Source: Bettongia penicillata ogilbyi
Lineage: Eukaryota > Chordata > Mammalia > Diprotodontia > Potoroidae
DNA length: 64,000 bases
NCBI GenBank assembly: GCA_023548195.1
Contig: JAJHZJ010000416.1
Coordinates: 2,144,896-2,208,895 of the forward strand
Direction: 5' to 3'
Below, piece by piece: positions 12,348-25,345 of this stretch. Under the pieces are notes generated by a model. That model saw only the letters and a program-made list of their open reading frames with translations. It did no database searches and was not told the origin of the DNA. A program made the translations under genes and the position numbers. Numbering within the stretch: position 1 is the first letter of the stretch; every line of letters starts with the position of its first letter.

Positions 12348-12662
12348 GAAGCTAAGTGGCATAGTAGAGAAAGCACCAACCGTGGAATCAGTAGGACCTG
12401 AGTTCAGATCGGCCTCAGACACTTACCAACACACACACACACAGGCTTTTAACACTTATGTACAACTGAGTGGTGCAGAGGATAGAGGAGTGAACTCACA
12501 TCTGACCTTAGCTGTGTGATTGATCCTGGCAAATCCCTTGACTGCCTCAGTTTCCTCATCTATCAAATGAGTTGGAGAAGGAGATGGCAAATTACTCTAA
12601 TGTCTTTGCCAAGTCACAGGGTCACGAAGAGTTGGACAAAACTGAAATGACTCAACACCTTC
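12348..12662 (+). mobile_element. MAR1-type SINE(s), sense
   Basis: Head GGAAGCTAAGTGGCATAGTA with AGCACCAACCGTGGAATCAG, a short CA run at 12431-12443, then a second head-like stretch and CORE (CTGTGTGATTGATCCTGGCA), and the MAR1 tail GGTCACGAAGAGTTGGACAA. Possibly one SINE inserted in another. Confidence 0.7.
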
Positions 12663-13039
12663 TCTAATATTCAAGATTCTTGATTCTAGAAGATCAGTAC
12701 AAAAGTATTGAACCTCAGAGGCAGACTTTGGGCATGTTCTTAACCTCTCTGAGTCTTTTTGCTTCAGCTAGAAAATTTAGTGATCTTGTACCCTCGTGAG
12801 GCCATGGGTCTAGGCCAGATATCTTGAGATCTCTTCTAGATAAAAGTTTAACTAAAATTTTGTTTACCCACCGCAAATATAATTAAGTAGAGTGTACAAG
12901 TGGTGTTGAGGATAGTCTGATCACAAATAAAGGAGCCCAGGAAAGGTGTGCTTGAAGATTACGTTTAGGTGAGAGGTGAGGCTCTAAGATAGGGGTTGCT
13001 CTGAAGAATAATCCGAAGTAGCTAGCCCTTGTCCAGTTT

Positions 13040-14490
13040 GCTCTTTCAGCTTGGAAGATGTGTGAACCTGTTAGATTTTTCTCCCTTACCTAGAAAGACT
13101 CAGCATTCTCTTCAAATATTGTATTAATCTAGTGATGACTTTTTTCATAAAATTTCTTGCATATCTCAGTTTTCATTTTTGACCTTTCAGCAGCATTTGA
13201 TCATGCTTATCCATCCCATCTTTTTAAGTATATTTTCCCCCTCTGAATTTTCATAATACTGTTCTCTTGGTTTTCCCACATGTCTAGCAAGTCTTTTTTA
13301 GTATTCTTTCCTGGATCATCATCTATATTTTCCTGCTCTATCGCCTTCTCCAAATGTGAGTACCCTAGGAGAGCTCTGTCATAGGTACTCATCTTTTTTA
13401 CCTTATACCTTTTTTTTTTGATGATCTATTAAGTTCCTGTGGATTTAATTATATCTATGCAAGTTCTTTCCAGTTCTATATATCTCTTATCTACAGCTGC
13501 CTATTGGATCCAGTTGGATGTCCCTTAAGTGTTTTTCACCAACCCTGTCCCTCAAATTCGCTCTTCTTTGTAACTTTTTCTGTTTCTTTTGAGAGTACCA
13601 CCATCCCTTCAGTCTTTCAGGTTTGCAGCTCTGGAGTCCATCAGTAAACATTTATTAAGTGTCTTTTATGTGCCAGGTACTGTGCGCTAGAGAGAAAAAA
13701 GGAAAATCTACACTCTCAAGAATATTACAGAAACAAGCCTTTTAGCTGCTTTCTTGTCTATACCACCTCAACTACATGTCACATCTGTTTCTTCTCTTTA
13801 TCAACTTAGCTGTTACCCTAGTTTAAGCCTTCATCACCTTTCCTTCTATACTATTGCAGTAGCCTCTGAGTCTTTTTGCCTTTATTCTGTCCCCACTGTC
13901 AAAGTTGTCAGATCAGTTTTCATTAAAGCTGCCAGATGGATAGTCCTAAAACAGTTTCAAACATGTCATCCCTACTTAAAAGTTTTCAATGGTCTCTTGT
14001 TACCTCTCCTCTTCTGTTTGATATTTAAAGGCTTTCATAGTATGACCATCACCTACCTTTCCACAATCCTCTTTTGTATTACTTTCCTTTAAGTTCTTTA
14101 TTCCAGTCAAACTGGCCTGCTAATTATCCCTACATAACGTTTCATCTTCTTCTATGCCTTGCTTGTATGGTACCCCCGTGTCTGGAATGGACACTCTCTT
14201 TGCCTATATTTCATTGATTTCTTTGCTCCTTTAGAACACACCTCAGGTAACACCTTTCCTGTAGGAGACTAATCCAGATTCCTCCTCTCTCCAGTCATTA
14301 GTACTCTCTTCCTCTTGACTTACTTTGTATTGCTTTAATTTGTGTGTATGTCTTATATCCCCCATGGAATGGAAACTTCTTAAGAACAGAGATTGTTTAA
14401 TTTTTGTTTCTGAATCCACAGTGGTTTTTAGCACAGTTCCTTGCATATAATGGGCACTTAAGAAATGTTGGTTGACTTTGAATTTGTCTT
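13040..14490 (+). mobile_element. L2 LINE, RT domain to 3' end
   Basis: About 1.45 kb. A decayed RT motif FDLSAAFD-like is at about 13180-13200 (TTTGACCTTTCAGCAGCATT), then the RT C-terminal region (CTATACTATTGCAGTAGCCTC onward), ending in the L2 tail with AATGGAAACTTCTTAAGAAC, TTGCATATAATGGGCACTTA and AGAAATGTTGGTTGAC. The segment near 13620-13700 may be another L2 piece in reverse orientation. Confidence 0.65.
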
Positions 14491-14754
14491 ACATGTTAAG
14501 ATTATGTGTATCAAAATTGATACTACAGTATAAAAATCAAATATAATTGTGAAGAATTTAGCACAGTGCTTGGCACATAGTATGTGCTCTAGAACTTACT
14601 AGCTATCATCATCATTAAGTTACATAGTCAAATCTCTTAAAGTATTAAGAACTTTAAATTTGTTTATAGATTGGCCACTTATTATCTCAGTGGTCCATTT
14701 ATCAGCAGATTACTACTGACAGCTATATATTATACTATTCTTAATAATAGCAGT

Positions 14755-14985
14755 AGCTTTAATATTTTGAAGATTGCAAAGTGCTTCATATTTATTCTCT
14801 CATTTGGTGTCTTACAAACAATCCTTTGAGGTAAATGCTATTATATTCCCACTTTACAGATGAGGGAACTCAAGCTGAGAAAGGTTAAGTGACCTTTGCC
14901 AGGATCCTACAGCTAGTAAGTAAGGTAGGATTTGAACTCATCATACTGACTCCCAAGTCTAATGCTCTATCCTTCCCCTTGGAAG
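14755..14985 (-). mobile_element. MIR, antisense
   Basis: ATTGCAAAGTGCTTCATATT, CTTTACAGATGAGGGAACTC and CAGCTAGTAAGTAAGGTAGG give a near-complete antisense MIR. Confidence 0.7.
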
Positions 14986-15509
14986 AAAGTTCATTTGTAT
15001 ACACTTTCTTCCTTTAATCTTCATGGACCCTGAAGCTAGATATTTGCTGATAGTCTTAGTCTATTATTGGAGTATTCTTTGAGGGGAAAAAAAGATACCT
15101 GATTTTAACCATTTTTCCTTTTGTTTTCAGCATTTTCTTAAAATTTAATAACCACTTGGTTGTAATGGCTTTCATAATAATGTAGAACCTAGTTCTCATT
15201 TTTCAACCTTCTGAAACTATGAACATATGTTTGATACACTAACTAAAAGTTAAATATGTGGGTATTAGTTTGAGCTATGGTTTTAAAAAATCACTGTCTT
15301 CATTCTTATAAAATGTGGAAAGAACAACATGGTTCCCATTTGGCAGAACATGCACAAAAACAGTATCTCTGAGTCAGAAGATGAGTCAAGAAGGGTGAGG
15401 CTTGTTTTTTCTTTTCCATCTGTTTTAAGGGAGGGAGTATGATCCTAAGTAGTAGGAAAACTTGAGTGAAAGGTTGTGCTAAAGAGGTGATTATCTGTTC
15501 CTCAGCATT

Positions 15510-15800
15510 TAACCTAGTGGTTTCCAAACTTTATGTAGAAATTTTTCCCTTTTTAAAATAAAATTGTCACCACCCCCATACATTTTATATAACCTGTGCA
15601 AATAATTTAAACTCTTCATTTAAATAAAATTAAGAATATATTAGCATTTATGACACAGATTTTAAGCATAGAGTAAAAATAATAAAACATGCAGATATTT
15701 ACTCACTGCTTTGTAATTTTTATATTTATGGTTTATTTAAAAATCATCATTTATATGTATGATATGAATGGACTTTTTTCCAGCACATGGTTCCTTGAAA
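15510..15800. mobile_element. Possible hAT-type DNA transposon remnant
   Basis: TAGTGGTTTCCAAACTTTAT resembles the terminal repeat of mammalian hAT elements. The matching far end was not found with certainty. Confidence 0.25.
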
Positions 15801-16394
15801 CTATCACAAGACAAGTCTGTTAGCCATTCTTGTTCTCATGAAGTGAAGTCAAATATACCATTTGTCTCATTTCTCAATAAAAATAATTGTGAGGCAGATA
15901 TTATATCCAAATTGCAGTAAGGAGGCAAACTTTTAACTAGTGCACATAGACTCTTTTATCCTAGTATTGATTAATTGTTATCAGGGTAGAGTCCGATGTA
16001 ATTCTCCCACATTATATAATTTTTGTACTTTAAATCTGTCAATTATATTGAAATTTTCTCTTGATATTGCATTGCTAGCAATATACTAGCAAAGTAACAT
16101 CCTTCTTACCCTCAGTTGCAATAACATAAGGTAATTACATCTGTTGTTTCATCTGTTGTTACATCTACTTAAAATGTAACAACAACAAAATAAAACCCCA
16201 CACCTAAGATTTTCATTTCCCAGTTAACTTATCCACAGACCTTCAAACATGTAGGAAATTAATTTTCTCATTGCTATACTATTTCCAAGTAGAATCATTT
16301 AGAGTCACCTTACATGTAATAATGGTAACAATGGTAATAGTAGCTAACTCATAGTGTTTTAATTAAATAAATTGTAATTTTAATTAAATAAATT

Positions 16395-16612
16395 TGTAAA
16401 AACTTTACAAATGTTATTTCATTTTATCCTCACAGTAGCCCTGGGATAAAGGCACTGTTTTTTCCCTCTATTTTACAAGTGAGGAATCTTAGATAGTCAA
16501 AAGTTAAGTGACTTATCCAGGATCACACAGTTAGTGTGACAGATTTAAATGCACGTCTTCTTGACTCCGAAGCCCAGTACTCTATTCATTTTGCCACCTA
16601 GCTGCTACGTAT
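16395..16612 (-). mobile_element. MIR/CORE-SINE, antisense
   Basis: TATCCTCACAGTAGCCCTGG, TTATCCAGGATCACACAGTT and CCCAGTACTCTATTCATTTT with GCCACCTAGCTGCT. Confidence 0.7.
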
Positions 16613-17389
16613 AATTTATCAAGTCTTATTTGCAATGAGCCATTTTTTACAATTAGAAGTTCTATAAGCTACCTTACATAATACAAACAGTGCATTTGAT
16701 GTTGGTTTGAAAGTTTACTTTTGTTAAAAACCTAATTTTTTTTTGAAAATTTCTGATGTCTTATGCATATCATTTCAATTGATTAAGCTTCATGCATTTT
16801 GCAGCTAAAGCATTTATACAAAGCAAACATAGTGGTCTTTTTTCTGTATTAATAACAGCATTTGTGGAACTCAGTGATCGTTGTGGTAGATCATATTTTC
16901 TGGATTTGGGCCTTTTACTTTGTATTCCTGTATTTCTACACCTATTATAATATATTTTATATTCTGTTGTAGCACATACAGGGCATTGGTAACTGAGGGG
17001 AGTTTTGGTCTAAGGAGCCACAGAAATAAGTTGATACATAGGGTGGGCAGTGCATTGACATATTCTTTGTTAAAGCAATTTAGTATTGATTCAGTTTCTG
17101 TAACCAAAGCAAGAGATAGAAAGTGAGATTAAAAGGTGGTATGTTTATTGCAACAGCTTAGATGACAGTATGACTCAAGGGTATACGTGGAGGCTAGGTA
17201 AAATAGGAAAGTAGAAAATGAAGAGGACTAGGTGAGTTTGTACTTGTTCATCAATTAAGACAGGTAAAACCCCCAGGATAGGAGTTCCAAAACTCCTCCA
17301 GCTATGGTTGCTAGATTTCTCTATGAAAAGTTCTCATCCTGAAGTGGGAAAGTGGCAGATAGTAGAATATCCTAATAAGCACATCACAA

Positions 17390-17475
17390 TCTCTCTGGTA
17401 CTTAGTTTCCCCATCTATAGAATGAGATTAGAAAAGTGGCCTCTCAGGTCTAGATCTGTGATCATATGAACCTCA
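17390..17475 (+). mobile_element. MIR-type fragment
   Basis: CTTAGTTTCCCCATCTATAG and GGCCTCTCAGGTCTAGATCT are MIR-type tail blocks. Confidence 0.45.
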
Positions 17476-17604
17476 GGTTTACATACTTCCTTATCAAATG
17501 CAGAAGGCAACTTGTGGTGTGGCAACAACTCATTGATATTATGAGCCTATAGTACTGACTACAGTAATGGTGACAGATCATACCTGTATCAGTATTTGAC
17601 AGGC

Positions 17605-17735
17605 ACGGACTGAATCAGAGAGTGAGACAGATTGACTTTGCACTGCTCTCTCTCACTTAAATCTAGTTCATTTGTAAGTCATGGCATCACCTTCTTGATG
17701 TCATGGTACTCTTCAAGGACAAACAACAAGGAATC
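17605..17735 (+). mobile_element. WSINE tail fragment, sense
   Basis: CACTGCTCTCTCTCACTTAA, GTAAGTCATGGCATCACCTT and CTTCAAGGACAAACAACAAG match the 3' half of the element at 57100-57361. Confidence 0.65.
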
Positions 17736-18109
17736 GTCCATATGCTGTATTAAATAATCACTGCTATGCAGTCACTATTTTGGATAAGATTTGTTTAGTT
17801 AGTTTTGCTTTTGTCAACTTTTATTTGCTTTCTTTTAAAAACAGGTTATTTTTCACAGCCACATGATTATAATCAGTGGGTGCAGAAGAAAAAGCATTTG
17901 AAAAAATACAACACTCATTTGTTTTTAAAAGCCTCCAAAGCATAGGCATGAAAGGATTCATCCTGAAATTGTCCTCAGTGCCTAGGGCCTTCTTATTCAG
18001 AAATATCCAGCCACCCCTGCCACCTTTTCAACCTGGAATACCCCTATATAGGACCTGCACCCCTTTCCCATTGGCAAACTCTTTATGGAGCGAGCATTCT
18101 GTAGAGAGG

Positions 18110-18350
18110 CCCAGGCCAACCTTCATTTCCTTTCGAGTCTGTTGTTCCCTGGCTTACACAATTGAAAACAATGTTCCTGCACTTTCATTACCCTCTACTC
18201 CCTGCTTTTCAGCTCCCCATTTGTGTGTAATATATTTATCCCCATTAGAATATAAGCTCCTTGAGGAGTGCTGGTATTAGCTATTTGCTTATATTTCTGT
18301 CTCCATTGCTTAGCACAATTCCTAGCACATAATACTTTAACAAATCCCTT
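18110..18350 (+). mobile_element. L2 3' end
   Basis: AGAATATAAGCTCCTTGAGG and GCTTAGCACAATTCCTAGCA with CATAATACTTTAACAAATCC form the L2 tail. Confidence 0.65.
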
Positions 18351-18648
18351 CTTCACTCCCTTCCTCTCTACTTGTAATTTTTTAAATCTGTGAGTTCATT
18401 GGTGAATTCTTAGTGAGGAAATTCCCTTCACCAGAGTTCTGCATCAGTGTTCTATGTTTAGTCTTAATGTTGTCTGGGAGTGGTAATATAGCTAATACGT
18501 ATCCAGAGTCAGGATTGGAGACCATGGCTTCATGAGTCTTAGGGCCAGTTTTTTGTCTGTTTCACTGTGCTGGGTGTCTCACGACAAAGTATGGTACTAA
18601 ATTAAAAATGGGTATTTGATCTGGAAATTAACAGTTCTACCACTTCAG

Positions 18649-18680
18649 TCTCACACACACACACGCACACACACACACAT
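18649..18680 (+). repeat. (CA)n microsatellite, one interruption
   Basis: CA units with a single CG interruption near the middle. Confidence 0.95.
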
Positions 18681-18825
18681 CAGATACTTTTCACATATTT
18701 ATGTGAAAACGTACTTACATTGGAGGGATGAATTCTGACCTAGCCCAGAAGAGAGGCTATAAAGTAGGTGATTTTGATTACATGGCTTGAAAAACTTTTA
18801 CATGAATACAACTAATGCACCTAAG

Positions 18826-19175
18826 ATCAATAAGCATTTATTAAGCATTAGCTAAGTGCACTGTGCTATAGGTGCCATGGATCTAAAGAATGAAATACTA
18901 TCAAGGAGCTTATTTTCTAAGAAGGGAAACAACTGCAGGAAAAATTTTATTAAATGTTGAAAAGGTTCTGCTATCCAAGATATATATGCAACTAATAAAA
19001 ATATATAAATCCACAAGCCATTCCAAGTACATTAATAGGCAGGGAGAGAGGAAGCATTTTCCAAGTGCTTAATTGTGTGCCTGGTGTTGTGTTAAAGCAC
19101 AGGTGATACAAATACAAGCATAAACAAAAATATTTCATATGCTCAGGGGCTGATCATGGAGGAAGACAACACAGA
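18826..19175 (-). mobile_element. L2 3' end fragments, antisense (two pieces)
   Basis: ATCAATAAGCATTTATTAAG at 18828 and AGTGCTTAATTGTGTGCCTG at 19063 both start antisense L2 tails, so one lies within or beside the other. Confidence 0.55.
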
Positions 19176-19429
19176 AAAAGAAATTGAAGGAGTTGGGATG
19201 TCTACCCTGGGGAATGGTATTAATGTTCAGAAATTCAGGTGCCTCAGTGGAAAGGGAATGGTGAAAGTTGACTGGCCTGGGCCCTTCCCCAAAATGGAGG
19301 CCCCAGGAAGAACTTGCCTGTAAGAAAATGGGTTAGCATGGTTTAGAAATGTTCCAGGGTAAATAGGTCCTAAGTGCTAAGGAAAGTTCAGGGTGAAATG
19401 GCAGCTGACCTATGGTGTCAAATTCTGAC

Positions 19430-19790
19430 TAAATAGACAAAGGACATAAATAGTTCTCAAAAGAAGAGCTGTAAACTATTAATGACCACTTGAAAGGATG
19501 CTCCAAATGTCTAATAAGACATGTAAGTCAAGACAACTCTGAGGCTTCATTTCCCATGTAGCAAGTTGTAATAAGAGGACAAGATATGAGAATAGTCAAT
19601 ATTGAGGAGGTCTTCAGTAAAAAGAAAGGCCTCCGTGTATGCCAAAATATTGATAATACTGCTTCTGTAGTAGCAAAACCCTCAAACTGGATGCCTGTTA
19701 ATTAGTGAATGGTTTGGTTTAACAAATCAGGGCATTTGAATGTAGTGAAATATTGAGGAACTTCCAGGTCATGTGACTTCACAGGTTGAA
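19430..19790 (+). mobile_element. L1 3'-region fragment
   Basis: GACAAAGGACATAAATAGTTC followed by AATGACC..TTGAAAGGATGCTC and AAGACAACTCTGAGGC resembles the 3' part of L1 ORF2. Heavily decayed. Confidence 0.55.
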
Positions 19791-20639
19791 GGACTAGACA
19801 TTTTCTTTAATCCATATGACCTCTCAAACCTCCCCAAAACAGAAAATGATTGTCTACTAGAATTTGTGGCTTAATGAGACCACTCATCCTAACTTGGCCC
19901 CGGGGGTGGTAGGGAGAATCAGAAGTCCTTTGGGTAACTGGCATCTGGGGGAATGGGAAGGCAGGGACCAAAGGTGGAAGTTTTGAGGCAAATAGGGAAG
20001 GAGGGTAATGAGGCGAGGCTGTAGGTCATTGTTGGACTGTACAATCAGGGACATGGAAAGGGGTCAATGTACTGTGTCACCTGCAGAAACTGCCATTTTT
20101 TTTTCTGTGAAGCACAATGGGAAAAAGGGAGCATGGTGAGATGGAGGTAAGTTCTACAAAGCAGTGATGGAAACTGATTAGAGGGGAGAACCCAGAAAAG
20201 ATACCACAGAAGTTGATTCCATGAAGAAAAGAGTGAATAGAAAGGAACTAAATTATAAGGGCGATGTCCAGAGAATTAAGGTCTAGAATGGACAGAAAAG
20301 GAGGCTGGATAGTGAAGAGAGCAAAGGAGAAATATCACCTCTGGAAAGGATCTTAAAAAAGGAAATTGTAATAATTTAGAGGACTAGTTGAAGAGAAGCA
20401 GAGAAAGAATCTACTTGAGCAGTTGAAAGAGAGAGAAAAATTAAAAAGCAGGAGAGAAAAAGGAGTTAATAAGCAAAACTCCAAGGGGAAAGGAATAACA
20501 AGTGGAAGGGGAGGCATCAAGAGAGCCAGTAGTGATAGGACCGCCTTAAAAAAGATTAAGCTACAAGTACTGAAGAGATGTGTGTTTACAGCTGAAGAGG
20601 GTTTTTTTTTTGTAAAAAAAAAAAAATATTAAAGGCAAA

Positions 20640-23600
20640 TGGAAGGAGATATAAGCCTAATTTTCATAATTTTAAATATGGATTAAACAGTTGAAGAAAA
20701 TGAAAATGAGTGACAGATGAGAAAATTTCATAATCTGTTGCTTAAAAGAAAAATGTTTTATAGACATATGTAATAAAATTGAAGGGATGGAAAAAGTTTA
20801 CTGTGTGTTAAGAGAACCCAAAAAAGGAATTGCAGCTGTGCTGTTTGACAAAGCAAAAACAAATATTCAAAAAATAAAAAGGGATAAACAAAGAAACTAC
20901 ATTATGTTGAAAGGAACCAACAAACAAGTGTCAGTATATTAAATTTGTATGCTCCATTTGCCTTGGCACCCAAATTCTGAAAAGAAACATTAAATGAACT
21001 ATAAGAATATGTAAACAGTAACACAATAGTGACAGGAAACTTCAGGGTTCCTCTTTGTTTTAAAAATGAAGAAATTGCTGGAAAAACTAGAGCTAAAAGA
21101 TTTGTGGCATCTTCTAAATGGAACTGCAAAAGAGTAATGCATATTTCTCAGAACCAAATGGACTGTATTAGGACAAAGATATATTGAAAACAAATGTAAA
21201 TGGACAGAAATAGTAAATATATCTTATATAGAACATAATACAAATAAAATCATTGTTTTGGGGACCACAAACAAAAGACAGAACCAAATGACTAAACAAT
21301 GAAAACTTAATGAGTGAGTCAGAGAAGAAAATAATTTACATGAAGTCAATAATGATGAAACAATACCAGAATTTTGAGGATGCAGCTAACATGATCCTGG
21401 AGGGGTGGGGGAAATCATACCTCTACAAATGACAACATAGACAACATTAAGAAAAATTTTAAAAAGAATTGCTGAATAGAATACACATTTTTTTTAAAAG
21501 GTAGTCAACAAACTTAAAACAATCAGGAAGGAAATATTAAAATTAGAGATAATAGAAATGATTAATAAAAAGACCCTTAAAAGCTGGTGAAGAAGCAAAT
21601 AAATTTGAGAAATCATTAGCTATTCTTATTAAAAGAGGACAGAATCAAATCAATAAAGTAGCAAATGAGCAAGATGAAATGACAACAAAACTAGAAGAAA
21701 TTAAAAGAATAAACAGAACCTATTTATATGGTAAAGTGCTAACAAAACTGAGAATACGAAAGAAATAGAGGAATACCTTCAGAAATATAAAATACCCATA
21801 CTGTTAGAAGATCAGATAGAGATCTTAAATAACCCAATCTCAGGAAAAGAATTGTGTAATGATCAAAAGTGGGGACCTCTTGGACCCAGTTGATTCATAG
21901 GAGAATTCTATCAAACTTTTAAAGAACAGTTAGTACCCATACCTAGCAAATTATTCTCAGAAGTTAATAAAAGATAGCCAGCACCCTATCAGGATCCTCT
22001 TATGAGACAAATGTACTCCTAATATCTAAACCAGAGAAAGTTAAAACAGAAGAAAAACACATTCTTGTCAAACATTTCATTGATTTATCCAAGAAATACG
22101 ACCTTGGATTTCCAAATGAATTTTGTTATTACTTTATCAAATTCTATTAAGTATCCTATCTTTTTAAATTTGTATTGAATTAACTGGTGGTATTTTCATT
22201 TTTACTATAATGGCACAACCCAGCCCTACAGCATAAAATATTACCCCCAGCTGTGTTATATACAGTGAGGATACCTTAGAACCTTTTCCAGTCAACACAA
22301 GAGTAAAGCAGAGACACTCACTCTTTTGTTATTTGAAATAGAGAAATACTGGCAACAGCCATAAGAGAAGAAAAAGAAATTAAAGGCCTAAAAAGACAGG
22401 TAATGAAGAGATTAAACTATCCCTACTTGTTGATGATCTGATGGTATATTGAAAGACTAATAAAAGTTACTGAAGCAATTAAAAAAAGAGTTGCAGGCTA
22501 CAAAGTAATCTTTCAGAAATCAACTGTATATTTATACTAATATATATACTAATATATAAATTAAATCTGAGAAAGAATAATGGGAAAGTAAATATCATTC
22601 TGATTAATTACAAAGTACATAAAGTATTCAAGGATTGATCTATCCCATATAAAAGATTTGAAGTTCAATTACAAAGATTTACAGACTAGACGAGAGAATC
22701 AGAGGCAATGGAACTCAGTCGCCCAGGGTTCCATTAAGTGAACAATGTAAATTACCTAGGAAAGAACTCTGATCAAAAACTGCTGGGAAAATGAGAAAGT
22801 AATCTGGCAAAAATTAGACTTAGACATCTTACACTATATTCTATTAAAAATACTATTGAAAGTTAAAAGTATATCATATACCTCTCACAGCTGTGGGTAG
22901 GAGATACATTCTTAACCAAACAAGGGATGGAGATCATTACAAAAGATCATATAGGTAAATTTGATTACATGAAATTGAAAAGTCCCTGCACAGACAAAAT
23001 TAACCCACCCAGGATAAGAAGAAAAGTGGTCATCAAATGGGGGGGGGGGGAATCTTTGCATCTTATTTCTATTATAAGTATTTTATATTCAAAATATATA
23101 AACAACAGATACACATGACTATCTTTTTATTTATAAGATAACACAGGCAAGAGAAACCAAACATAAATGGTAAAGGATATGAACAAATAATTTTTTAAAG
23201 AAGAATTTTAAAGTATTCACAACCACATTAAAGAATGCCCAAATTCACTGATGATGAGAGAAATAAAAATCAAAGTCTTCTGAGGTGTCACCTCTTATCC
23301 TACAAAGTAGCAAAGATGATAATAATTGGCAATACTTATTGTTGGAGGGGGGTGATAGACACATTAATTTGGCAGTAAAACTGTCTGAAATGGTACAGTT
23401 AATTTTGAATTATGTAAATGAAGTGAGTAAAATGTTCATACCCTTTGAACTAGAGACTCCATTCCTGAATTTTTACAACCTAAGGAAGCTATGAGTAAGA
23501 AGAAAGAGTCCTCATTTACTCTAGAATATTGCAGTACTTTTTGTGATAACAAAGCAGCCGAAAGTGGTATTCCCCATTTATATGAGGAATAACCAAATTG

Positions 23601-24012
23601 TGGTACATAGTTACCATGCTGTAACCATGCTGTAATAATTGGTGTTTGTAAGGAGCACAGAGAAGCCTGTAAAGCCTACCTGACCTAAGAGGAAGTGAAG
23701 GAAGCAGAACCAAGAAAACTATGCATAATGACTACAGTAGTCAATGTAAATGGAAAGTAGAAGCACACACCAAAATAATAATTAGTGAATGTACCCAAAT
23801 TAGAAAGATAAAAGAATGATTCAAATGAAGAGACAGGAGGACCCCCCCCCCAACTCCTTTTCCTTCAAGGAGACAGAAAAGTTCCCAGCTGTTGCACATT
23901 ATACCTGATTTTGGATTTTAAAAATATTATTTGTTAAATGGGATGGCTCTCTGGGAGAGGGAGGGGCATAGACACTGGTGAAAATAGTGATATGATGTAA
24001 AAAAAAAAAACC
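20640..24012 (+). mobile_element. Old L1, ORF2 remnant to 3' end
   Basis: Degenerate ORF2: an endonuclease-like segment near 20935-21190 (AAATTTGTATGCTCCATTTG...), RT-like segments near 21950-22060 and 22370-22540, then the 3' region with NNTTATTGTTGGAGG-like sequence at 23335-23350. It ends in A-rich sequence at 24000-24012. Many stops and frame shifts, no intact reading frame. It contains a G12 run (23039-23050) and a C10 run (23842-23851). The 5' edge is uncertain. Confidence 0.7.
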
Positions 24013-24320
24013 AACCCATAAAAAACCACCTTTTAAAAAAAAAAAAAAAAAGATGTGGTTAAAAATGATGAATATGACCAATACAGGGAAACATGGAAAG
24101 ACATGAACTGATACCAGGTACAGGAAATGAATATTCACAGTGACTACCAGAATTTAAATGGAAAGAGCAAGGACAAAACAGTTGTAACTGAATGGTACAA
24201 AGATGTAATGGCTCCTTCCCTACAGAGGTGGGTGGGTTGGGTATAGGAAACATACCCCTTTTTCAATGGGTTTATTAGCCTTCTTGAGCTTTTTTTTCTC
24301 TTTCATTCTTTCTTAAAGGG
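24013..24320 (+). mobile_element. Second L1-type 3' end remnant
   Basis: After an A-rich run at 24038-24053, sequence again resembles an L1 tail (GGAAAGACATGAACTGATAC, AATGACTACC-like, then GCAGAGGTGGGTGGGTTGGG-like). Probably a separate or duplicated L1 3' end. Confidence 0.45.
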
Positions 24321-24344
24321 GATGTCCCTCTAACTGCTTAGAGG

Positions 24345-24562
24345 CAGCAGTGAATGAAACACTGAGCCCGGAATCAGGAAGACCTGAGTTCAAATAACTT
24401 ACTAACGAAGTGACTTTGGGCAAGTCACTTAACTTCTGTATGCCTCAGTTTTGTCAGCTGTAAAATGGTAATAATAATAGCACCTAACTTGCAGGGTGGT
24501 GGTGAGGATAGGATATTTATAAAGCATTTAGAAGAATGCCTGGCACATAGCAGTCACCTAAT
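24345..24562 (+). mobile_element. MIR/CORE-SINE, sense
   Basis: AGTGACTTTGGGCAAGTCAC, GTAAAATGGTAATAATAATA and GAATGCCTGGCACATAGCAG are diagnostic for a near-complete MIR-type copy. Confidence 0.75.
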
Positions 24563-24795
24563 AGAGTGCCAGGCCTGGAGTAGGAAGACTATCTTCATGA
24601 GTTCAAATCTGACCTCAGACACTTACTAGCTGTGCGATTCTGGGCAAGTCACTTAACTCTGTTTGTCTCAGTTTCCCCATCTGTAAAATGAGCTTGAGAA
24701 GAAAATGGCAAATCACTGCAGTATTTTTGCCCATAACCCCCCCCGCCTAAAATAGAATTATGAGTCAGACACAACTGAAAAGTAACTCAACAATA
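24563..24795 (+). mobile_element. MAR1-type SINE, sense
   Basis: GAGTTCAAATCTGACCTCAG, CTGGGCAAGTCACTTAACTC, AAATGGCAAATCACTGCAGT and GAGTCAGACACAACTGAAAA run head to tail. Confidence 0.75.
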
Positions 24796-24865
24796 AAAGA
24801 TTGTTTCCCTCTTTCTCCCATCCCTCCCTTCCAGGAAGCAGAGAGGGAACAATGTATTGGTAAAT

Positions 24866-24888
24866 GTAAGTGTTGTAAAAAAAAAAAA
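24866..24888 (+). repeat. Poly(A) run
   Basis: About 20 A residues following SINE sequence, probably a retroposon tail. Confidence 0.85.
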
Positions 24889-25097
24889 AAAAAAAAAAGT
24901 AATAAAAATTATTTTTAGTTAATTTTTGTAGGAGTCAGACTTAACAATATGAAAAAAGATTAACCGCTGTAAAGTTTTTTGGAAAAAAAAACACTTTAAA
25001 CTGTGCTTAAGTGCGATTGTTCTAAGAATATATTACAGAACTTGGTCTAGAGATCTTGCTACTAAAAGGTGACTGTTACCTACTTTAGAGAACCGTT

Positions 25098-25345
25098 CAG
25101 CTAGGTGGTGGTGTGGATTGGGTGATCAGATCTAATGTCAGGAAGACTTACTTTTGCCAGTTCACATCTGGCCTCAGACACTTGCTAGTAGATGTGTGAC
25201 CCTGGGCAAGTTATTTAACTCTGTCTCAGTTTTCTCATCTATAAAATAAGCTGGTGGAGAAAATGGCAGACCACTCCAGTACCTTTGCCAAGAAAATCCC
25301 AGATGGGGTCAGGAAGAGTCAGACAACTGAACAGCAACTAAACCT
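25098..25345 (+). mobile_element. MAR1-type SINE, sense
   Basis: AGCTAGGTGGTGGTGTGGAT, TGTGTGACCCTGGGCAAGTT, AAATGGCAGACCACTCCAGT and GGGGTCAGGAAGAGTCAGAC give a full-length, moderately diverged copy. Confidence 0.8.

Noticed and set aside
22927..23494. Small open frames within 20640-24012
   Set aside because: They are scraps of a decayed L1 ORF2 and tail.
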